Origin: Duganella dendranthematis
Lineage (GTDB): Bacteria; Pseudomonadota; Gammaproteobacteria; Burkholderiales; Burkholderiaceae_D
DNA length: 64,000 bases
NCBI RefSeq assembly: GCF_012849375.1
Contig: NZ_CP051684.1
Coordinates: 3,162,001 to 3,226,000 of the forward strand
Direction: 5' to 3'
Under the pieces are notes generated by a model. It was not told the DNA's origin, made no database searches, and saw only the letters and a list, made by a program, of their open reading frames with translations. Shown piece by piece: positions 50,368 through 60,612 of this stretch. The position numbers were made by a program, and so were the translations under genes. The first letter of the stretch is position 1, and each line of letters opens with the position of its first letter.

Positions 50368-50388
50368 TCAGTCGTTACCGGAGAAGTT

Positions 50389-51117
50389 ATGAGAAAGAGT
50401 AAGTCCGTTTTGCTGTCGTTGTCGGTGTTGATGGCATCCTGTGTTGGCGCGCAGACCCCGCCGAGCACCGAAGCGATCAAGAAGCTGATCGAACCGCGCC
50501 TGGGCGTCAACGTCAAGGTTGATTCGGTCACCGAGACGCCATACAGCGGCCTGTATGAAGTCCGCATCGGCAATGACATTCTGTACACCGACAAGACGGC
50601 CACGTATCTGATCAATGGTCATATTTTCAACTTGTCCACCGGCGCCGACCTGACGCGCGAGCGCATTGACGATATCACCAAGATCAAGTTCTCCGACCTG
50701 CCGCTGGATAAAGCCATCAAGACCGTCAAGGGCGACGGCTCGCGCGTGATCGCGGTGTTCGAGGATCCTAACTGCGGCTACTGCAAGCGTCTGCGCCAGA
50801 CCACGCTGAAGGAAACCGACAACGTCACCATCTACACCTTCATGTACAACATCCTGTCGGATGATTCTTTCGTCAAGTCGAAGAATATCTGGTGCTCGCC
50901 GGACCGCAGCAAAGCCTGGGACGACTGGATGGTGAGCGGCAAAGCCGCGCCGGCGGCGGACGCCAAGTGCGAAGCGCCGAACGACGAGGTGGTGGAGCTG
51001 GGCCACAAGCTTGGCATCCAGGGCACGCCGGCGATCTTCTTCGCTGATGGTTCGCGCATCCCTGGCGCGATCGACGCCAAGTCGCTGGAAGAAAAATTCA
51101 GCAAAGTTAAGCAGTAA
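50389..51117 (+). CDS. dsbC: Thiol:disulfide interchange protein DsbC
   Basis: Periplasmic disulfide isomerase of 242 residues. A signal peptide (to about residue 21) precedes the dimerisation domain (about 25-85) and the thioredoxin domain with active site CGYC (Cys129 and Cys132) in [12 protein letters not shown]. The second Cys pair (IWCSPD and KCEAPN) and the cis-Pro loop GTPAIFF are both present. DsbC reshuffles wrong disulfides in secreted proteins and would serve the many exported enzymes of this organism. Confidence 0.93.
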   Translation: MRKSKSVLLSLSVLMASCVGAQTPPSTEAIKKLIEPRLGVNVKVDSVTETPYSGLYEVRIGNDILYTDKTATYLINGHIFNLSTGADLTRERIDDITKIKFSDLPLDKAIKTVKGDGSRVIAVFEDPNCGYCKRLRQTTLKETDNVTIYTFMYNILSDDSFVKSKNIWCSPDRSKAWDDWMVSGKAAPAADAKCEAPNDEVVELGHKLGIQGTPAIFFADGSRIPGAIDAKSLEEKFSKVKQ

Positions 51118-51145
51118 CCGTAGTAGTCCAACCAGGGAGATTCAC

Positions 51146-51604
51146 ATGATCACTTTGAACATCAACGGCAAGGATGTACAGGTGGACGCAGATCCATCGA
51201 CGCCCATTCTGTGGGCCTTGCGCGATAACCTCAACATGACCGGCACCAAGTTCGGTTGCGGCATGGCGCTGTGCGGCGCCTGCACCGTGCACCTGGGCGG
51301 CCAGGCGATCCGCTCGTGCGTGACGCCGATTTCCGCGGCCGAGGGCCAGAAGATCACCACCATCGAAGCGATGGAAGCCGACAAGGTCGGCAAGGCCGTG
51401 CAGGACGCATGGGTCAAGATCGACGTGCCGCAATGCGGCTACTGCCAGAGTGGCCAGATCATGAGCGCCACCGCACTGCTGCGCACTAACAAGAATCCGT
51501 CGGACGCCGAGATCGACAACGCCATGGCCGGCAATATCTGCCGATGTGGCACCTATCAGCGCATCCGCGTTGCCATCAAAGACGCTGCCAAAGCGATTGC
51601 CTGA
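51146..51604 (+). CDS. (2Fe-2S)-binding subunit of a molybdenum hydroxylase (IorA-like)
   Basis: Small electron-transfer subunit of 152 residues for a xanthine-oxidase-family enzyme. The plant-type ferredoxin cluster is bound by Cys38, Cys43, Cys46 and Cys58 ([15 protein letters not shown]), and the second cluster by [12 protein letters not shown] and [18 protein letters not shown] lies six bases before the ATG. It precedes the molybdopterin subunit gene by ten bases. The two-subunit form without an FAD subunit is that of isoquinoline 1-oxidoreductase and related aldehyde-oxidising enzymes. Confidence 0.93.
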   Translation: MITLNINGKDVQVDADPSTPILWALRDNLNMTGTKFGCGMALCGACTVHLGGQAIRSCVTPISAAEGQKITTIEAMEADKVGKAVQDAWVKIDVPQCGYCQSGQIMSATALLRTNKNPSDAEIDNAMAGNICRCGTYQRIRVAIKDAAKAIA

Positions 51605-51614
51605 GGAGACCAAC

Positions 51615-53837
51615 ATGCGTATCGAATGGTTAAATCAAGGCACGATGGTAAGCGGTTCCGCAACGGCGGCCGGCGTGTCGCGCCGCGGCTTCATGAAAGC
51701 CGGCGCTGTCGCCGGCGGTGGACTGGTACTGGGCTTCTTCATGCCAGGCGCGGGCCGCTGGGCCAACGCGCAGCAGGCGCCGGCCAAGGTCTACGAACCG
51801 AACGCCTTCCTGCACATCGCGCCGGATAACACGGTGACGGTGCAGGTCAACCGCCTGGAGTTCGGCCAGGGCGTGCAAACCTCGCTGCCGATGCTGATCG
51901 CGGAAGAGCTGGACGCCGACTGGTCGCAAGTGCGCGGCGCGCTGGCGCCGGCCGGCGATCAATATAAAGATCCTGCATTCGGCATCCAGATCACCGGCGG
52001 CTCGGGCAGTATCGCCCACTCGTACACGCAGTACCGCGAAATCGGCGCCAAGGCGCGCCAGATGCTGATCGCGGCGGCGGCCGAGCAGTGGAAGGTGCCG
52101 GCGGCGCAGATCAAGACCGTCAAGGGCACGTTGATCGGCCCTGCCGGTCAGAAGGCCACTTACGGTTCGCTGGCCGATGCGGCCATGAAGCAGCCGGTGC
52201 CGGCCACCGTGACGCTGAAAGATCCGAAGGACTTCACGCTGATCGGTAAGCCGACCAAGCGGCTGGATGCGCGCGCCAAATCGACCGGCAAGCAGCAGTT
52301 CGGCATGGACTTCAAGGCGCCGGACAGCAAGGTCGCTGTCGTGGCGCGGCCGCCGGTATTCGGCGCCAAGGTCGCCAAGTTCGACGCCAGCAAGGCCAAG
52401 GCCATCAAGGGCGTGATCGATGTGCTGGAAGTGAAGACCGACCGTGGCGGCAGCGGCGTGGTGGTGATCGCCGACGGCTACTGGCCGGCCAAGAGCGCGC
52501 GCGATGCGCTGGCCATCGACTGGGATACCAGCGGCGTTGATAAGGTCAGCAGCGAGAAGCAGGTAGCCGAGTACAAGGCGCTGGCGCAGAAGGCCGGCTC
52601 GCCGGTGCGCACCGCCGACACCTCCAAGCTGGCTGGCGCGGCGAAGAAAATCTCCGCTGTCTACGAGTTCCCATACCTGGCGCACGCGCCGATGGAGCCG
52701 CTGAACTGCGTGGTCGACCTGCGCAAAGATGGCTGCACGGTGTGGGCCGGCTCGCAGTTCCAGACCGTCGACCAGGGCGCGATTGCCGCCACCGCCGGCC
52801 TGAAACCGGAGCAGGTGGTGCTGAACACGATGATGGCCGGTGGTGGCTTCGGCCGCCGCGCGGTGCCGACTTCTGACTATCTGGTGGAAGCGGTCAATAT
52901 CGCCAAGGTATGGCAGGCCGCCGGCCATAAGGAACCGATCAAGGTGATCTGGAGCCGTGAGGACGACATCAAGGGTGGTTACTACCGTCCGTCGCACGTG
53001 CACCGTGCCGACATCGGCATCGATGCCAAGGGCGAGATCGTGGCGTGGGACCACGTCATCGTCGGCCAGTCGATCACCAGCGGCACGCCGTTTGAGCCGA
53101 TGATGGTCAAGAACGGCGTCGACTCGACCATGGTCGAAGGCATGGGTGAACCGTACGAAGTGCCGCTGAACCTGAGCGCGCACACCGTCAAGGCCAACGT
53201 GCCGGTGCTGTGGTGGCGTTCCGTCGGCTCGACCCACACCGCATTTGTGATGGAGACCCTGATCGACGAAGCTGCGCACGCGGCCAAGATGGATCCGGTG
53301 GCGTATCGCAAAAAGCTGGTGGGCGAGAAGGGCAAGCGCCACATCGCCGCACTGGACTTGGCGGTGGCCAAATCCGGCTACGGCAAGAAGGCTTTGCCGA
53401 AGGGCCAGGCGTATGGCGTGGCGGTGCATGAATCGTTCAACACCGTGATCGCCTACGTGGTGGTGGCGTCCGTTAAGAACGGCACGCCGAAGCTGCACAA
53501 GGTGACGGCGGGCGTCCACTGCAACACGGCGGTCAATCCTCTGACCATCGAAGCGCAGATCCAGGGCGCGGCGCTGATGGGCCTGGGCATGACCTTGTCC
53601 GGCGCTGCCATCACGCTGAAGGACGGCGTGGTCGAGCAGCAGAATTTCAGCGACTACACCGTGGCGCGCATGACGGACATGCCGGTGATCGATGTGCACA
53701 TCGTGCCGTCGAACGATCCGCCAACCGGCATGGGTGAACCGGGCCTGCCGCCGCTGGCGCCGGCCTTCGCCAACGCTTTGTTCAAATTGACCGGCAAGCG
53801 CCTGCGCAAACTGCCGTTCGATCTGGCGAGCGCCTGA
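51615..53837 (+). CDS. Molybdopterin-binding subunit of a xanthine dehydrogenase family enzyme (IorB-like)
   Basis: Catalytic subunit of 740 residues binding the molybdopterin-cytosine dinucleotide cofactor. A twin-arginine signal (SRRGFMKAGAVAGGG, Arg23-Arg24) exports it folded, with its partner, to the periplasm. Recognisable cofactor regions are QVNRLEFGQGVQTSLPMLIAEELD, GGSGSIAHSYTQYRE, MMAGGGFGRRAV, WWRSVGSTHTAFVMETLIDE and the terminal NDPPTGMGEPGLPPLAPA with the catalytic Glu in GEPG. The reaction is hydroxylation of an aldehyde or N-heterocycle; the true substrate is unknown. Confidence 0.93.
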   Translation: MRIEWLNQGTMVSGSATAAGVSRRGFMKAGAVAGGGLVLGFFMPGAGRWANAQQAPAKVYEPNAFLHIAPDNTVTVQVNRLEFGQGVQTSLPMLIAEELDADWSQVRGALAPAGDQYKDPAFGIQITGGSGSIAHSYTQYREIGAKARQMLIAAAAEQWKVPAAQIKTVKGTLIGPAGQKATYGSLADAAMKQPVPATVTLKDPKDFTLIGKPTKRLDARAKSTGKQQFGMDFKAPDSKVAVVARPPVFGAKVAKFDASKAKAIKGVIDVLEVKTDRGGSGVVVIADGYWPAKSARDALAIDWDTSGVDKVSSEKQVAEYKALAQKAGSPVRTADTSKLAGAAKKISAVYEFPYLAHAPMEPLNCVVDLRKDGCTVWAGSQFQTVDQGAIAATAGLKPEQVVLNTMMAGGGFGRRAVPTSDYLVEAVNIAKVWQAAGHKEPIKVIWSREDDIKGGYYRPSHVHRADIGIDAKGEIVAWDHVIVGQSITSGTPFEPMMVKNGVDSTMVEGMGEPYEVPLNLSAHTVKANVPVLWWRSVGSTHTAFVMETLIDEAAHAAKMDPVAYRKKLVGEKGKRHIAALDLAVAKSGYGKKALPKGQAYGVAVHESFNTVIAYVVVASVKNGTPKLHKVTAGVHCNTAVNPLTIEAQIQGAALMGLGMTLSGAAITLKDGVVEQQNFSDYTVARMTDMPVIDVHIVPSNDPPTGMGEPGLPPLAPAFANALFKLTGKRLRKLPFDLASA

Positions 53838-53842
53838 ACCGG

Positions 53843-54409
53843 ATGGCCTTAACCGGCATTCTGCTGGCAGCCGGACGCGGTCGACGTTTCGACCCGTCCG
53901 GCATAGAAAACAAACTGCTGCAAACGCTGGCCGATGGTGAGACCGTCGTCGCCGCCAGCGCCAGGAATATGCTGGCCGCGCTCCCGCGCGTGCTGGCGGT
54001 GGTGCGCGAGGGCGACGACAAGGTCGCCGCGCTGCTGGGCCGTCTCGGTTGCGAGGTGCGCGTGTGCGCCGACGCCGACCTGGGCATGGCCGAATCCCTG
54101 ATTACCGCCATCGAATTTACCAAGGGCGCCGAAGGGTGGCTCATTGGCCTGGGCGACATGCCCTTCGTAAGGCCAGACACCATGCGCGCATTGGCCGCTA
54201 CAATAGAACACGGCGCGCGCATTGCAGCGCCGGTGTATGAAGGGCGGCGCGGTAATCCGGTCGCCTTTAGTTCCTATCATTTGCCGTTGCTGCTGGCGCT
54301 GGAAGGCGACCAGGGCGCGCGCGCAATTTTAAAGAGCCATGCAGTGAGCGAAGTGGTGGTCGATGACGAAGGCGTGGTGCGCGACATCGACACAAAACAG
54401 GACTTATGA
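53843..54409 (+). CDS. MocA-like molybdenum cofactor cytidylyltransferase
   Basis: Nucleotidyltransferase of 188 residues. It starts with the GT-A fold motif LTGILLAAGRGRRFD, followed by the metal-site DMPFV segment in LIGLGDMPFVRPDT and the substrate loop EGRRGNPVAFSSYH. MocA converts molybdopterin to the cytosine dinucleotide form used by xanthine-oxidase-type enzymes. It lies five bases after the IorB-like gene, which fits that role exactly. Its stop overlaps the start of the M61 gene. Confidence 0.9.
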   Translation: MALTGILLAAGRGRRFDPSGIENKLLQTLADGETVVAASARNMLAALPRVLAVVREGDDKVAALLGRLGCEVRVCADADLGMAESLITAIEFTKGAEGWLIGLGDMPFVRPDTMRALAATIEHGARIAAPVYEGRRGNPVAFSSYHLPLLLALEGDQGARAILKSHAVSEVVVDDEGVVRDIDTKQDL

Positions 54410-56229
54410 TGAAAAAACCGAGCAAAACCCTTCCGGCTATCGCCTATACCATCGTCGGCCATGATCTGGCGGCGCACTTGTTCCACGTCTCGGTGACGGT
54501 GGCCGCGCCGGCCGAAGGCGGCCAGATTTTCGCGCTGCCTGCGTGGATACCGGGCAGCTATATGATCCGCGAGTTTTCGCGCAATATCGTCCGCATCCGC
54601 GCCGAATCGAAGGGCGAGCCGGTCGAGTTGACCAAGCTGGATAAGCATTCGTGGCAGGCCGCGCCGCTGGCCGATCGCGGCGCCGCGCTGACCGTTCACT
54701 ATGAAGTCTACGCCTGGGATCTGTCGGTGCGCGCCGCGCATCTGGACCAGAACCATGGCTTCTTCAACGGCACCAGCACCTTCCTGCGTGTGCTGGGCCA
54801 GGAAGAGCTGCCGCACGTGGTGGACATCCAGCGTCCGGCCGATGAAGCCGCCGCCGGCTGGCGCGTGGCCACCTCGCTGCCCGAGCTGAAAGCGAAACGT
54901 TATGGTTATGGCACGTATATCGCGTCCAGCTACGATGAGCTGATCGACCATCCGGTGGAGCAGGGCGACTTTGCGCTGGCCACGTTCAAGGCGCATGGCA
55001 TCCCGCACGACATCGTCATCACCGGCCGCGTGCCGAACCTGGACCTGGCGCGCCTGAGCGCCGATCTGAAAAAAATCTGCGAAACGCAGATCGCCTTCTT
55101 CGAGCCGAAAACCAAAAAAGCGCCGATGGACCGCTACGTCTTCATGACGATGGCGGTGGGCGACGGTTACGGCGGCCTGGAACACCGCGCCTCGACCGCG
55201 CTGATCTGCAACCGGGGCGACCTGCCGACCACGGCGGCCAAGGGCAAGGACATCAGCGACGGCTACCTGCAATACCTGGGCCTGTGCAGTCACGAGTACT
55301 TCCACACCTGGAACGTCAAGCGCATCAAGCCAGCCGCGTTTGCGCCGTACAACCTGCAAGTCGAGAATTATTCGCCGCTGCTGTGGCTGTTTGAAGGCTT
55401 TACCAGTTATTACGACGATTTGATGCTGGTGCGCGCCGGGATTATCGGTGAGCCGGCGTATTTCAAATTGCTGGGTAAAACCGTGGGCAGCGTATTGCGC
55501 GGTGCCGGTCGTACCAAACAAAGTGTGGCCGATTCCAGTTTCGACGCCTGGGGTAAATATTATCGCCAGGATGAAAATGCGCCGAATGCAATCGTCAGTT
55601 ATTACACCAAGGGTTCGCTGATTGGTTTGGCGCTCGATTTGAGTATTCGTGCTAAAACCGGCGGCGAGAAATCGCTGGATGATGTGATGCGCGCTTTGTG
55701 GCAGCGTTATGGTCGTGACTTTTATACTGGTGGCGGCCGTGGCGTCACGCCGGCGGAAGCGGAAGCCTTATTCGATGAAATCAGCGGTGGCCGCTTCAAG
55801 CCATTCTTCGATAAATATATTCGCGGTACGGAAGATTTGCCGTTGGCTAAATTGCTGGCGCCATTCGGCGTTAAATATAACGACGAGCGTAAATCGTCCA
55901 AGCCGAGTTTTGACGCCAATCTGGGCAAGGACGGCAATGATTGCAAACTATCGGCCGTGCATGAGAATGGCGCTGCCCAGCAGGCTGGATTGTCGGCTGG
56001 CGATATTCTGATTGCCGTCGATGGCTTGCGCGTAACTGCGACTAATCTGGATACGCTGCTGTCCCGTTATGCAGTCGGCGAAACAGTGGAGGTGCACGCC
56101 TTCCGCCGTGATGAATTAATGCGCTTCGATTTGACGCTGCAAGGTGACCGGGTGCCAGGCATTACCCTGACGCTGGAAGCTGCCGGTAAAAAATCGGTCG
56201 GCCCGTTACGCCCGAGCGCTAGCCGCTAA
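54406..56229 (+). CDS. M61 family glycyl aminopeptidase with PDZ domain
   Basis: Zinc aminopeptidase of 607 residues. The N-terminal beta domain is followed by the catalytic domain with HEYFH (296-300) and the downstream glutamate in LWLFEGFTSYYDDLML; a PDZ domain fills about residues 500-590 (DCKLSAVHENGAAQQAGLSAGDILIAVDGLRVT). No signal peptide is present, so it is cytoplasmic or exported by other means. Its ATG overlaps the mocA-like stop (TTATGATG). From about 55440 to the end the third codon positions become clearly more AT-rich than in the first half. An intrinsic terminator follows. Confidence 0.93.
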   Translation: MMKKPSKTLPAIAYTIVGHDLAAHLFHVSVTVAAPAEGGQIFALPAWIPGSYMIREFSRNIVRIRAESKGEPVELTKLDKHSWQAAPLADRGAALTVHYEVYAWDLSVRAAHLDQNHGFFNGTSTFLRVLGQEELPHVVDIQRPADEAAAGWRVATSLPELKAKRYGYGTYIASSYDELIDHPVEQGDFALATFKAHGIPHDIVITGRVPNLDLARLSADLKKICETQIAFFEPKTKKAPMDRYVFMTMAVGDGYGGLEHRASTALICNRGDLPTTAAKGKDISDGYLQYLGLCSHEYFHTWNVKRIKPAAFAPYNLQVENYSPLLWLFEGFTSYYDDLMLVRAGIIGEPAYFKLLGKTVGSVLRGAGRTKQSVADSSFDAWGKYYRQDENAPNAIVSYYTKGSLIGLALDLSIRAKTGGEKSLDDVMRALWQRYGRDFYTGGGRGVTPAEAEALFDEISGGRFKPFFDKYIRGTEDLPLAKLLAPFGVKYNDERKSSKPSFDANLGKDGNDCKLSAVHENGAAQQAGLSAGDILIAVDGLRVTATNLDTLLSRYAVGETVEVHAFRRDELMRFDLTLQGDRVPGITLTLEAAGKKSVGPLRPSASR

Positions 56230-56244
56230 CACAACGCTGCAAAT

Positions 56245-56273
56245 GGCCGCATCCACCGATGCGGCCTTTTTTT
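56245..56273 (+). terminator. Intrinsic terminator after the M61 gene
   Basis: GGCCGCATC (56245-56253) pairs with GATGCGGCC (56258-56266) around CACC, followed by seven T residues, 16 bases after the M61 stop. Confidence 0.92.
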
Positions 56274-56373
56274 CGCTCATTCCATGCCAGTTTTTGGCAT
56301 GTACTCGCCAAGTTCCGGCGTGACTCGGGCGAAATTTCCATTCATGCGGATTTGTGGTTTAGAATCCCCGCAC

Positions 56374-57546
56374 ATGAGTTTGCCCGACCCTAACACCATA
56401 CTGCTGATGGCAACGTTGATGGCTGCCGCCATGAGCGTCGTGCTGTACTCGGCATATTTGAACTTCCCCAAGGAAATCCACGGCTTGCGCGACTGGGCGC
56501 TGGCGCTGGTATTACTGGTGACCGGCGTCGTGCTGTTCGCACTGCACGGCAAATCCGATAGCGTGCTCTTATTCTCCAATATAGTAATGACTTGGGGATT
56601 GGGATTAATGATGATTGGGACTGAGCGGTTTTACGAGACGCGGCCATCGTGGTGGTTGTTTCATGTAAGCTGGATATTAATCGCTGTATTGCTCGCATAT
56701 TGGCTGTGGGTTTCGCCAAGTTTCAGCATTCGCGTCGCGTTTTCTTCCGTCATCGTATTTATATTGCATGCGCGCGCCATCTACGTCATATTAAAGCGCG
56801 GCGATTATCATTTTTCCATGTGGTTTTTCGTCATCTTGATGACGATAGAATCAATTATGGTCGGCATGCGCGGCGTATTGGCGGTAACCAGTAATAGCGA
56901 TGTTAATCTGCTTGGCGCCGGGACATTCGCCAGTCTTTATCTGGCTACAGCGCATTTCATGACATTGATGATGACGGTAGGTTTTATGACGGTCTGCACG
57001 CGTCGCCTGCAAATTACGCTGGAGCGCCGCTCGACGCTGGACCCATTAACCCAGACATTAAATCGCCGTGGCTTTGCGGATATTTACGCCAAAGAACATG
57101 CCTTGATGCGCCGGGAAAAAACATTCCTGACGATGCTAAATATCGACATCGATTACTTCAAGCGGATTAACGATAACCATGGCCACGCTGTCGGCGACCG
57201 GGTATTGGTCGATGTGGCCCAAGTGATAGGCAAGGCCTTGCGCGTGTCGGACCACGTGGCGCGTTTCGGTGGCGAGGAATTCGTCGTGCTGTTGCCTGCT
57301 ACCGGACTGGATCGTGCGCTGCACATCACCGAGCGCATCCAATCGGCGCTGTGCACCGTCCGTCCGGGCGTGCCGCCGTACACGGTCAGCATCGGCGTGG
57401 CCTGCCAGACCAGCGCGGACGAAAGCCTGGATAATCTGCTGATCCGCGCCGACAAGGCGTTGTATTGCGCTAAGGAAAGAGGCCGTAACCGTTACGAGGT
57501 CGCGGCGGAAGTGGTGCAGCCGCTGCGGGCCGCAGCCAGGGCTTAA
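56374..57546 (+). CDS. Membrane-bound diguanylate cyclase (GGDEF)
   Basis: Makes cyclic di-GMP from two GTP. The chain has 390 residues; the N-terminal 200 hold about six membrane helices of an unnamed sensor type. The GGDEF domain begins near residue 225 ([13 protein letters not shown]) and has the active signature GGEEF at 299-303 plus an inhibitory I-site RVSD (290-293) exactly five residues before it, so the product should feed back. The ATG at 56374 is chosen because the first membrane helix starts 12 residues later. Codon use in the membrane part is AT-rich compared with the GGDEF part. Its TAA shares TTAA with the convergent trpC stop. Confidence 0.93.
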   Translation: MSLPDPNTILLMATLMAAAMSVVLYSAYLNFPKEIHGLRDWALALVLLVTGVVLFALHGKSDSVLLFSNIVMTWGLGLMMIGTERFYETRPSWWLFHVSWILIAVLLAYWLWVSPSFSIRVAFSSVIVFILHARAIYVILKRGDYHFSMWFFVILMTIESIMVGMRGVLAVTSNSDVNLLGAGTFASLYLATAHFMTLMMTVGFMTVCTRRLQITLERRSTLDPLTQTLNRRGFADIYAKEHALMRREKTFLTMLNIDIDYFKRINDNHGHAVGDRVLVDVAQVIGKALRVSDHVARFGGEEFVVLLPATGLDRALHITERIQSALCTVRPGVPPYTVSIGVACQTSADESLDNLLIRADKALYCAKERGRNRYEVAAEVVQPLRAAARA

Positions 57547-58349
57547 TTCATCTCAAACAGGCGCGCCAGCTCGGCGCCTGGGTCTTGCGCGCGCATGAAG
57601 GCTTCGCCGACCAGGAAGGCGTGCACATTGGCGGCGCGCATGCGCTGCACGTCGGCCGGCGCCAGAATGCCAGATTCGGTGATCACCAGTTTTTCCGGCG
57701 GCATGCGGTCCAGCAGGACGAGGGTGTTCTCAAGCGAGACCTCGAAGGTGCGCAGATTGCGGTTGTTGACGCCCACCAGCGCGGTTTTCAGCTTCAGCGC
57801 GGCGGTCAGTTCGTCGCCGTCGTGGGTTTCCACCAGCACGTCCATGCCCAGTTCGTGGGCCACGGCTTCCATTTCCGCCATCAGGCGGTGATCCAGCGCG
57901 GACACGATCAGCAGGATCGCGTCGGCGCCCATCGCCCGTGCTTCGTAGATCTGGTAGACGTCGACCATGAAGTCCTTGCGCAGCACCGGCAGCGCGCAGG
58001 CGGCACGCGCCTGCTGCAGGTAGGCCACGGAACCCTGGAAGAACTGCTCGTCGGTCAGCACCGACAGCGCGGCGGCGCCATTGGCTTCGTAGGTGGCGGC
58101 GATGTCCGCCGGACGGAAGTCGGCGCGCAGCACGCCTTTCGACGGCGAGGCTTTTTTGATTTCGGTGATGACGCCGGCGTGGCCTGCTGCGATCTTGGCG
58201 CGCAGGCTGGCTTCAAAGCCTCGCAGGCCGGCGCGCAGGTCGGCGTTGGATTCCACCTCGTCGCGCAGGCTGGCGAAGCTGCGGTATTTTTTGGCGGCTG
58301 CCACTTCGTCGGCTTTCACCGCCAGGATTTTGTTCAAAATGTCAGACAT
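57543..58349 (-). CDS. trpC: Indole-3-glycerol phosphate synthase
   Basis: Tryptophan biosynthesis enzyme of 268 residues that closes the indole ring of CdRP. The TIM barrel shows [78 protein letters not shown] and [13 protein letters not shown], the complete set of conserved blocks with the catalytic Lys and Glu. The start ATG at 58349 overlaps the stop of the LysE gene by one base (TAATG). It is the last gene of the trp operon here; trpA, trpB and trpF are not in the window. Confidence 0.96.
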   Translation of the reverse strand: MSDILNKILAVKADEVAAAKKYRSFASLRDEVESNADLRAGLRGFEASLRAKIAAGHAGVITEIKKASPSKGVLRADFRPADIAATYEANGAAALSVLTDEQFFQGSVAYLQQARAACALPVLRKDFMVDVYQIYEARAMGADAILLIVSALDHRLMAEMEAVAHELGMDVLVETHDGDELTAALKLKTALVGVNNRNLRTFEVSLENTLVLLDRMPPEKLVITESGILAPADVQRMRAANVHAFLVGEAFMRAQDPGAELARLFEMN

Positions 58350-58990
58350 TAATGTTGCTCCGAGAGTGCAAGGCGCACGCCGAGGGCCAGGAACAGGCCA
58401 CCCATGGTGCGGTTCAGCCACAGCGACACGCGCGGCTTGATGTTCAGGCGCGTGCTGGCAAAGGCGGTGAATAGGGCCAAGCCGTGGCAATACAGCATGC
58501 CATTAAAATTAAAAATTGCGCCGAGGAGGATGAAGGCCAGCGGCTTGTTGCTGGAATCGGCCGCGATAAATTGTGGCACGAACGCCAGGAAGAACAGCGC
58601 CACTTTAGGGTTCAGCACATTGGTCAGAAAGCCTTGCAGGAAGATCTTGCGCCATGCGAGCGGCTGCACCGCTGGCGCCTGTGCTGACGTCTCCTCGCCG
58701 CGCAGCCTGGCGCGCAGCATGCCGATGCCCATGTAGACGATGTACGCCGCACCGATCCACTTCACTACCGTGAACGCGGCGGCGGACGTCGACAGCAGCG
58801 CCGACAAGCCCAGTGCTGCAGCCAGCACATGCACCATGGTGCCGGCGCCGATGCCCAGCGTGGCGGCCGATCCGGCGCGCCAGCCTTGTGTCGCGCTGCG
58901 CGTCATGATCAGCAGCGAATCGGGACCGGGCATGATATTCAGCAGCAGGCCCGAGATGATAAACAGCGTCAGGTCATGGATGCCGAACAT
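58349..58990 (-). CDS. LysE/RhtB family amino acid exporter inside the trp operon
   Basis: Inner-membrane exporter of 213 residues with six helices. The opening [31 protein letters not shown] is the RhtB/LysE signature, and [22 protein letters not shown] is the second conserved segment. It starts two bases after trpD and overlaps trpC by one base, so it is made as part of the trp operon and probably exports an aromatic amino acid or pathway intermediate. The substrate is an inference from position alone. Confidence 0.93.
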   Translation of the reverse strand: MFGIHDLTLFIISGLLLNIMPGPDSLLIMTRSATQGWRAGSAATLGIGAGTMVHVLAAALGLSALLSTSAAAFTVVKWIGAAYIVYMGIGMLRARLRGEETSAQAPAVQPLAWRKIFLQGFLTNVLNPKVALFFLAFVPQFIAADSSNKPLAFILLGAIFNFNGMLYCHGLALFTAFASTRLNIKPRVSLWLNRTMGGLFLALGVRLALSEQH

Positions 58991-58992
58991 GC

Positions 58993-60030
58993 TCAGTTAT
59001 CCTTGCCGAGCGTTTGCGTGACGGTGACGAATTGATCGATCTTGCGCAGCGCCGCGCCGGAAGTGATCGCAAAGCGCGCGCGTTTGAGGCCATCCTCGAT
59101 CGAACTGGCCACACCGGCCGCATACAGCGCGGTGCCGGCGTTGAGCGCCACGATATCGTAGGCCGGACCGGCTTCGCCGCGCAGCGCTTCCATCATGCGC
59201 TGCTTCGATTCCGCCGCATCGGCCACCTTCAGGTTGCGGCTGGCGATCATCTGCATGCCGAAATCCTCCGGGTGAATTTCGTACTCGCGGATTTCGCCGT
59301 TCACCAGCTCACCGACCAGGGTGGAGGCGCCCAGCGACACTTCATCCATATTGTCTTTGCCATACACCACGATGGCGTGCTGCGCGCCGAGGCGTTGCAG
59401 CACGCGCACCTGAATACCTACCAGGTCGGCGTGGAATACGCCCATCAGAATATTCGGCGCGCCGGCCGGATTGGTCAGCGGTCCCAGAATATTGAAGATC
59501 GAGCGCACGCCCAGTTCCTTGCGCACAGGCGCCACATGCTTCATGGCCGCGTGGTGGTTAGGCGCGAACATGAAGCCGATGCCGGTCTGCGCGATCGATT
59601 GCGCAATCTGCTCCGGCTTCAGGTTGATGTTGGCGCCCAGTGATTCGATCACGTCGGCGCTGCCCGACGATGACGACACACTGCGGCCGCCATGCTTGGC
59701 CACGCGCGCGCCGGCCGCCGCCGCGACAAACATCGCGGTGGTGGAGATGTTGAAAGTATGCGCGCCATCGCCGCCGGTGCCGACAATGTCCAGCAGGCCG
59801 GTGGTGTCGGCCATCGGTACCTTGGTGGAGAACTCGCGCATCACTTGCGCGGCGGCGGCGATTTCGCCGATGGTTTCTTTTTTCACGCGCAGGCCCATGG
59901 TCAGGGCCGCGATCATGGTCGGCGACATTTCGCCGGACATAATCTGGCGGAACAGGTGCAGCATCTCGTCGTGGAAAATCTCGCGGTGTTCGATGCAGCG
60001 CACCAGCGCTTCTTGGTGGGTGATAGGCAT
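58993..60030 (-). CDS. trpD: Anthranilate phosphoribosyltransferase
   Basis: Joins anthranilate to PRPP in tryptophan biosynthesis; 345 residues. The PRPP-binding segment [40 protein letters not shown] lies at about residues 80-120, and the anthranilate-binding [23 protein letters not shown] follows at about 155-175. The stand-alone form (not fused to TrpG) is the normal one in betaproteobacteria. It is 17 bases after trpG. Confidence 0.97.
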   Translation of the reverse strand: MPITHQEALVRCIEHREIFHDEMLHLFRQIMSGEMSPTMIAALTMGLRVKKETIGEIAAAAQVMREFSTKVPMADTTGLLDIVGTGGDGAHTFNISTTAMFVAAAAGARVAKHGGRSVSSSSGSADVIESLGANINLKPEQIAQSIAQTGIGFMFAPNHHAAMKHVAPVRKELGVRSIFNILGPLTNPAGAPNILMGVFHADLVGIQVRVLQRLGAQHAIVVYGKDNMDEVSLGASTLVGELVNGEIREYEIHPEDFGMQMIASRNLKVADAAESKQRMMEALRGEAGPAYDIVALNAGTALYAAGVASSIEDGLKRARFAITSGAALRKIDQFVTVTQTLGKDN

Positions 60031-60047
60031 GGCTTTTCCTTCTTTAA

Positions 60048-60611
60048 TCAGCGGACGAGGAAGTTCTTCAACAGTTGGTGGCCGTGTTCCGACAGAATCG
60101 ACTCGGGGTGGAACTGCACGCCCTCGATGTCGTATTCCTTGTGTCGTACGCCCATGATTTCACCGTCGTCGGTCCATGCCGTCACTTCCAGGCAGGACGG
60201 CAGCGAGCTGCGCTCGATGGCCAACGAGTGATACCGGATCACTGTGAAGGGAGAAGGGAGGTCCTTGAAGACGCCCACACCCGTATGCGCGATTAAAGAA
60301 GTTTTGCCATGCATGACCTGCTTGGCGCGGATTACCTTGCCGCCGAACGCTTCGCCGATGGCCTGGTGGCCAAGGCACACGCCCAGGATCGGCTTCTTGC
60401 CGGCGAAGTGCTTGAGCACCTCGATGGAGATACCTGCTTGCGACGGGTCTTTCGGACCCGGGGAAATGCAGATGTGGTCCGGATTCAGCGCCTCGATCTC
60501 CGCAATCGTGATTTCATCATTGCGGTAGACGCGCACGTCTTCACCCAGTTCGCCGAAATACTGCACGATGTTGTAGGTGAAGGAGTCGTAATTGTCGATC
60601 ATCAGCAGCAT
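60048..60611 (-). CDS. trpG: Anthranilate synthase glutamine amidotransferase component
   Basis: Supplies ammonia from glutamine to TrpE (and possibly to PabB); 187 residues. The catalytic triad is Cys79 in [15 protein letters not shown] with His168 and Glu170 in GVQFHPES. The start [14 protein letters not shown] follows one base after the trpE stop; a second in-frame ATG three codons later is possible. Translational coupling to trpE is likely. Confidence 0.96.
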   Translation of the reverse strand: MLLMIDNYDSFTYNIVQYFGELGEDVRVYRNDEITIAEIEALNPDHICISPGPKDPSQAGISIEVLKHFAGKKPILGVCLGHQAIGEAFGGKVIRAKQVMHGKTSLIAHTGVGVFKDLPSPFTVIRYHSLAIERSSLPSCLEVTAWTDDGEIMGVRHKEYDIEGVQFHPESILSEHGHQLLKNFLVR

Positions 60612-60612
60612 G

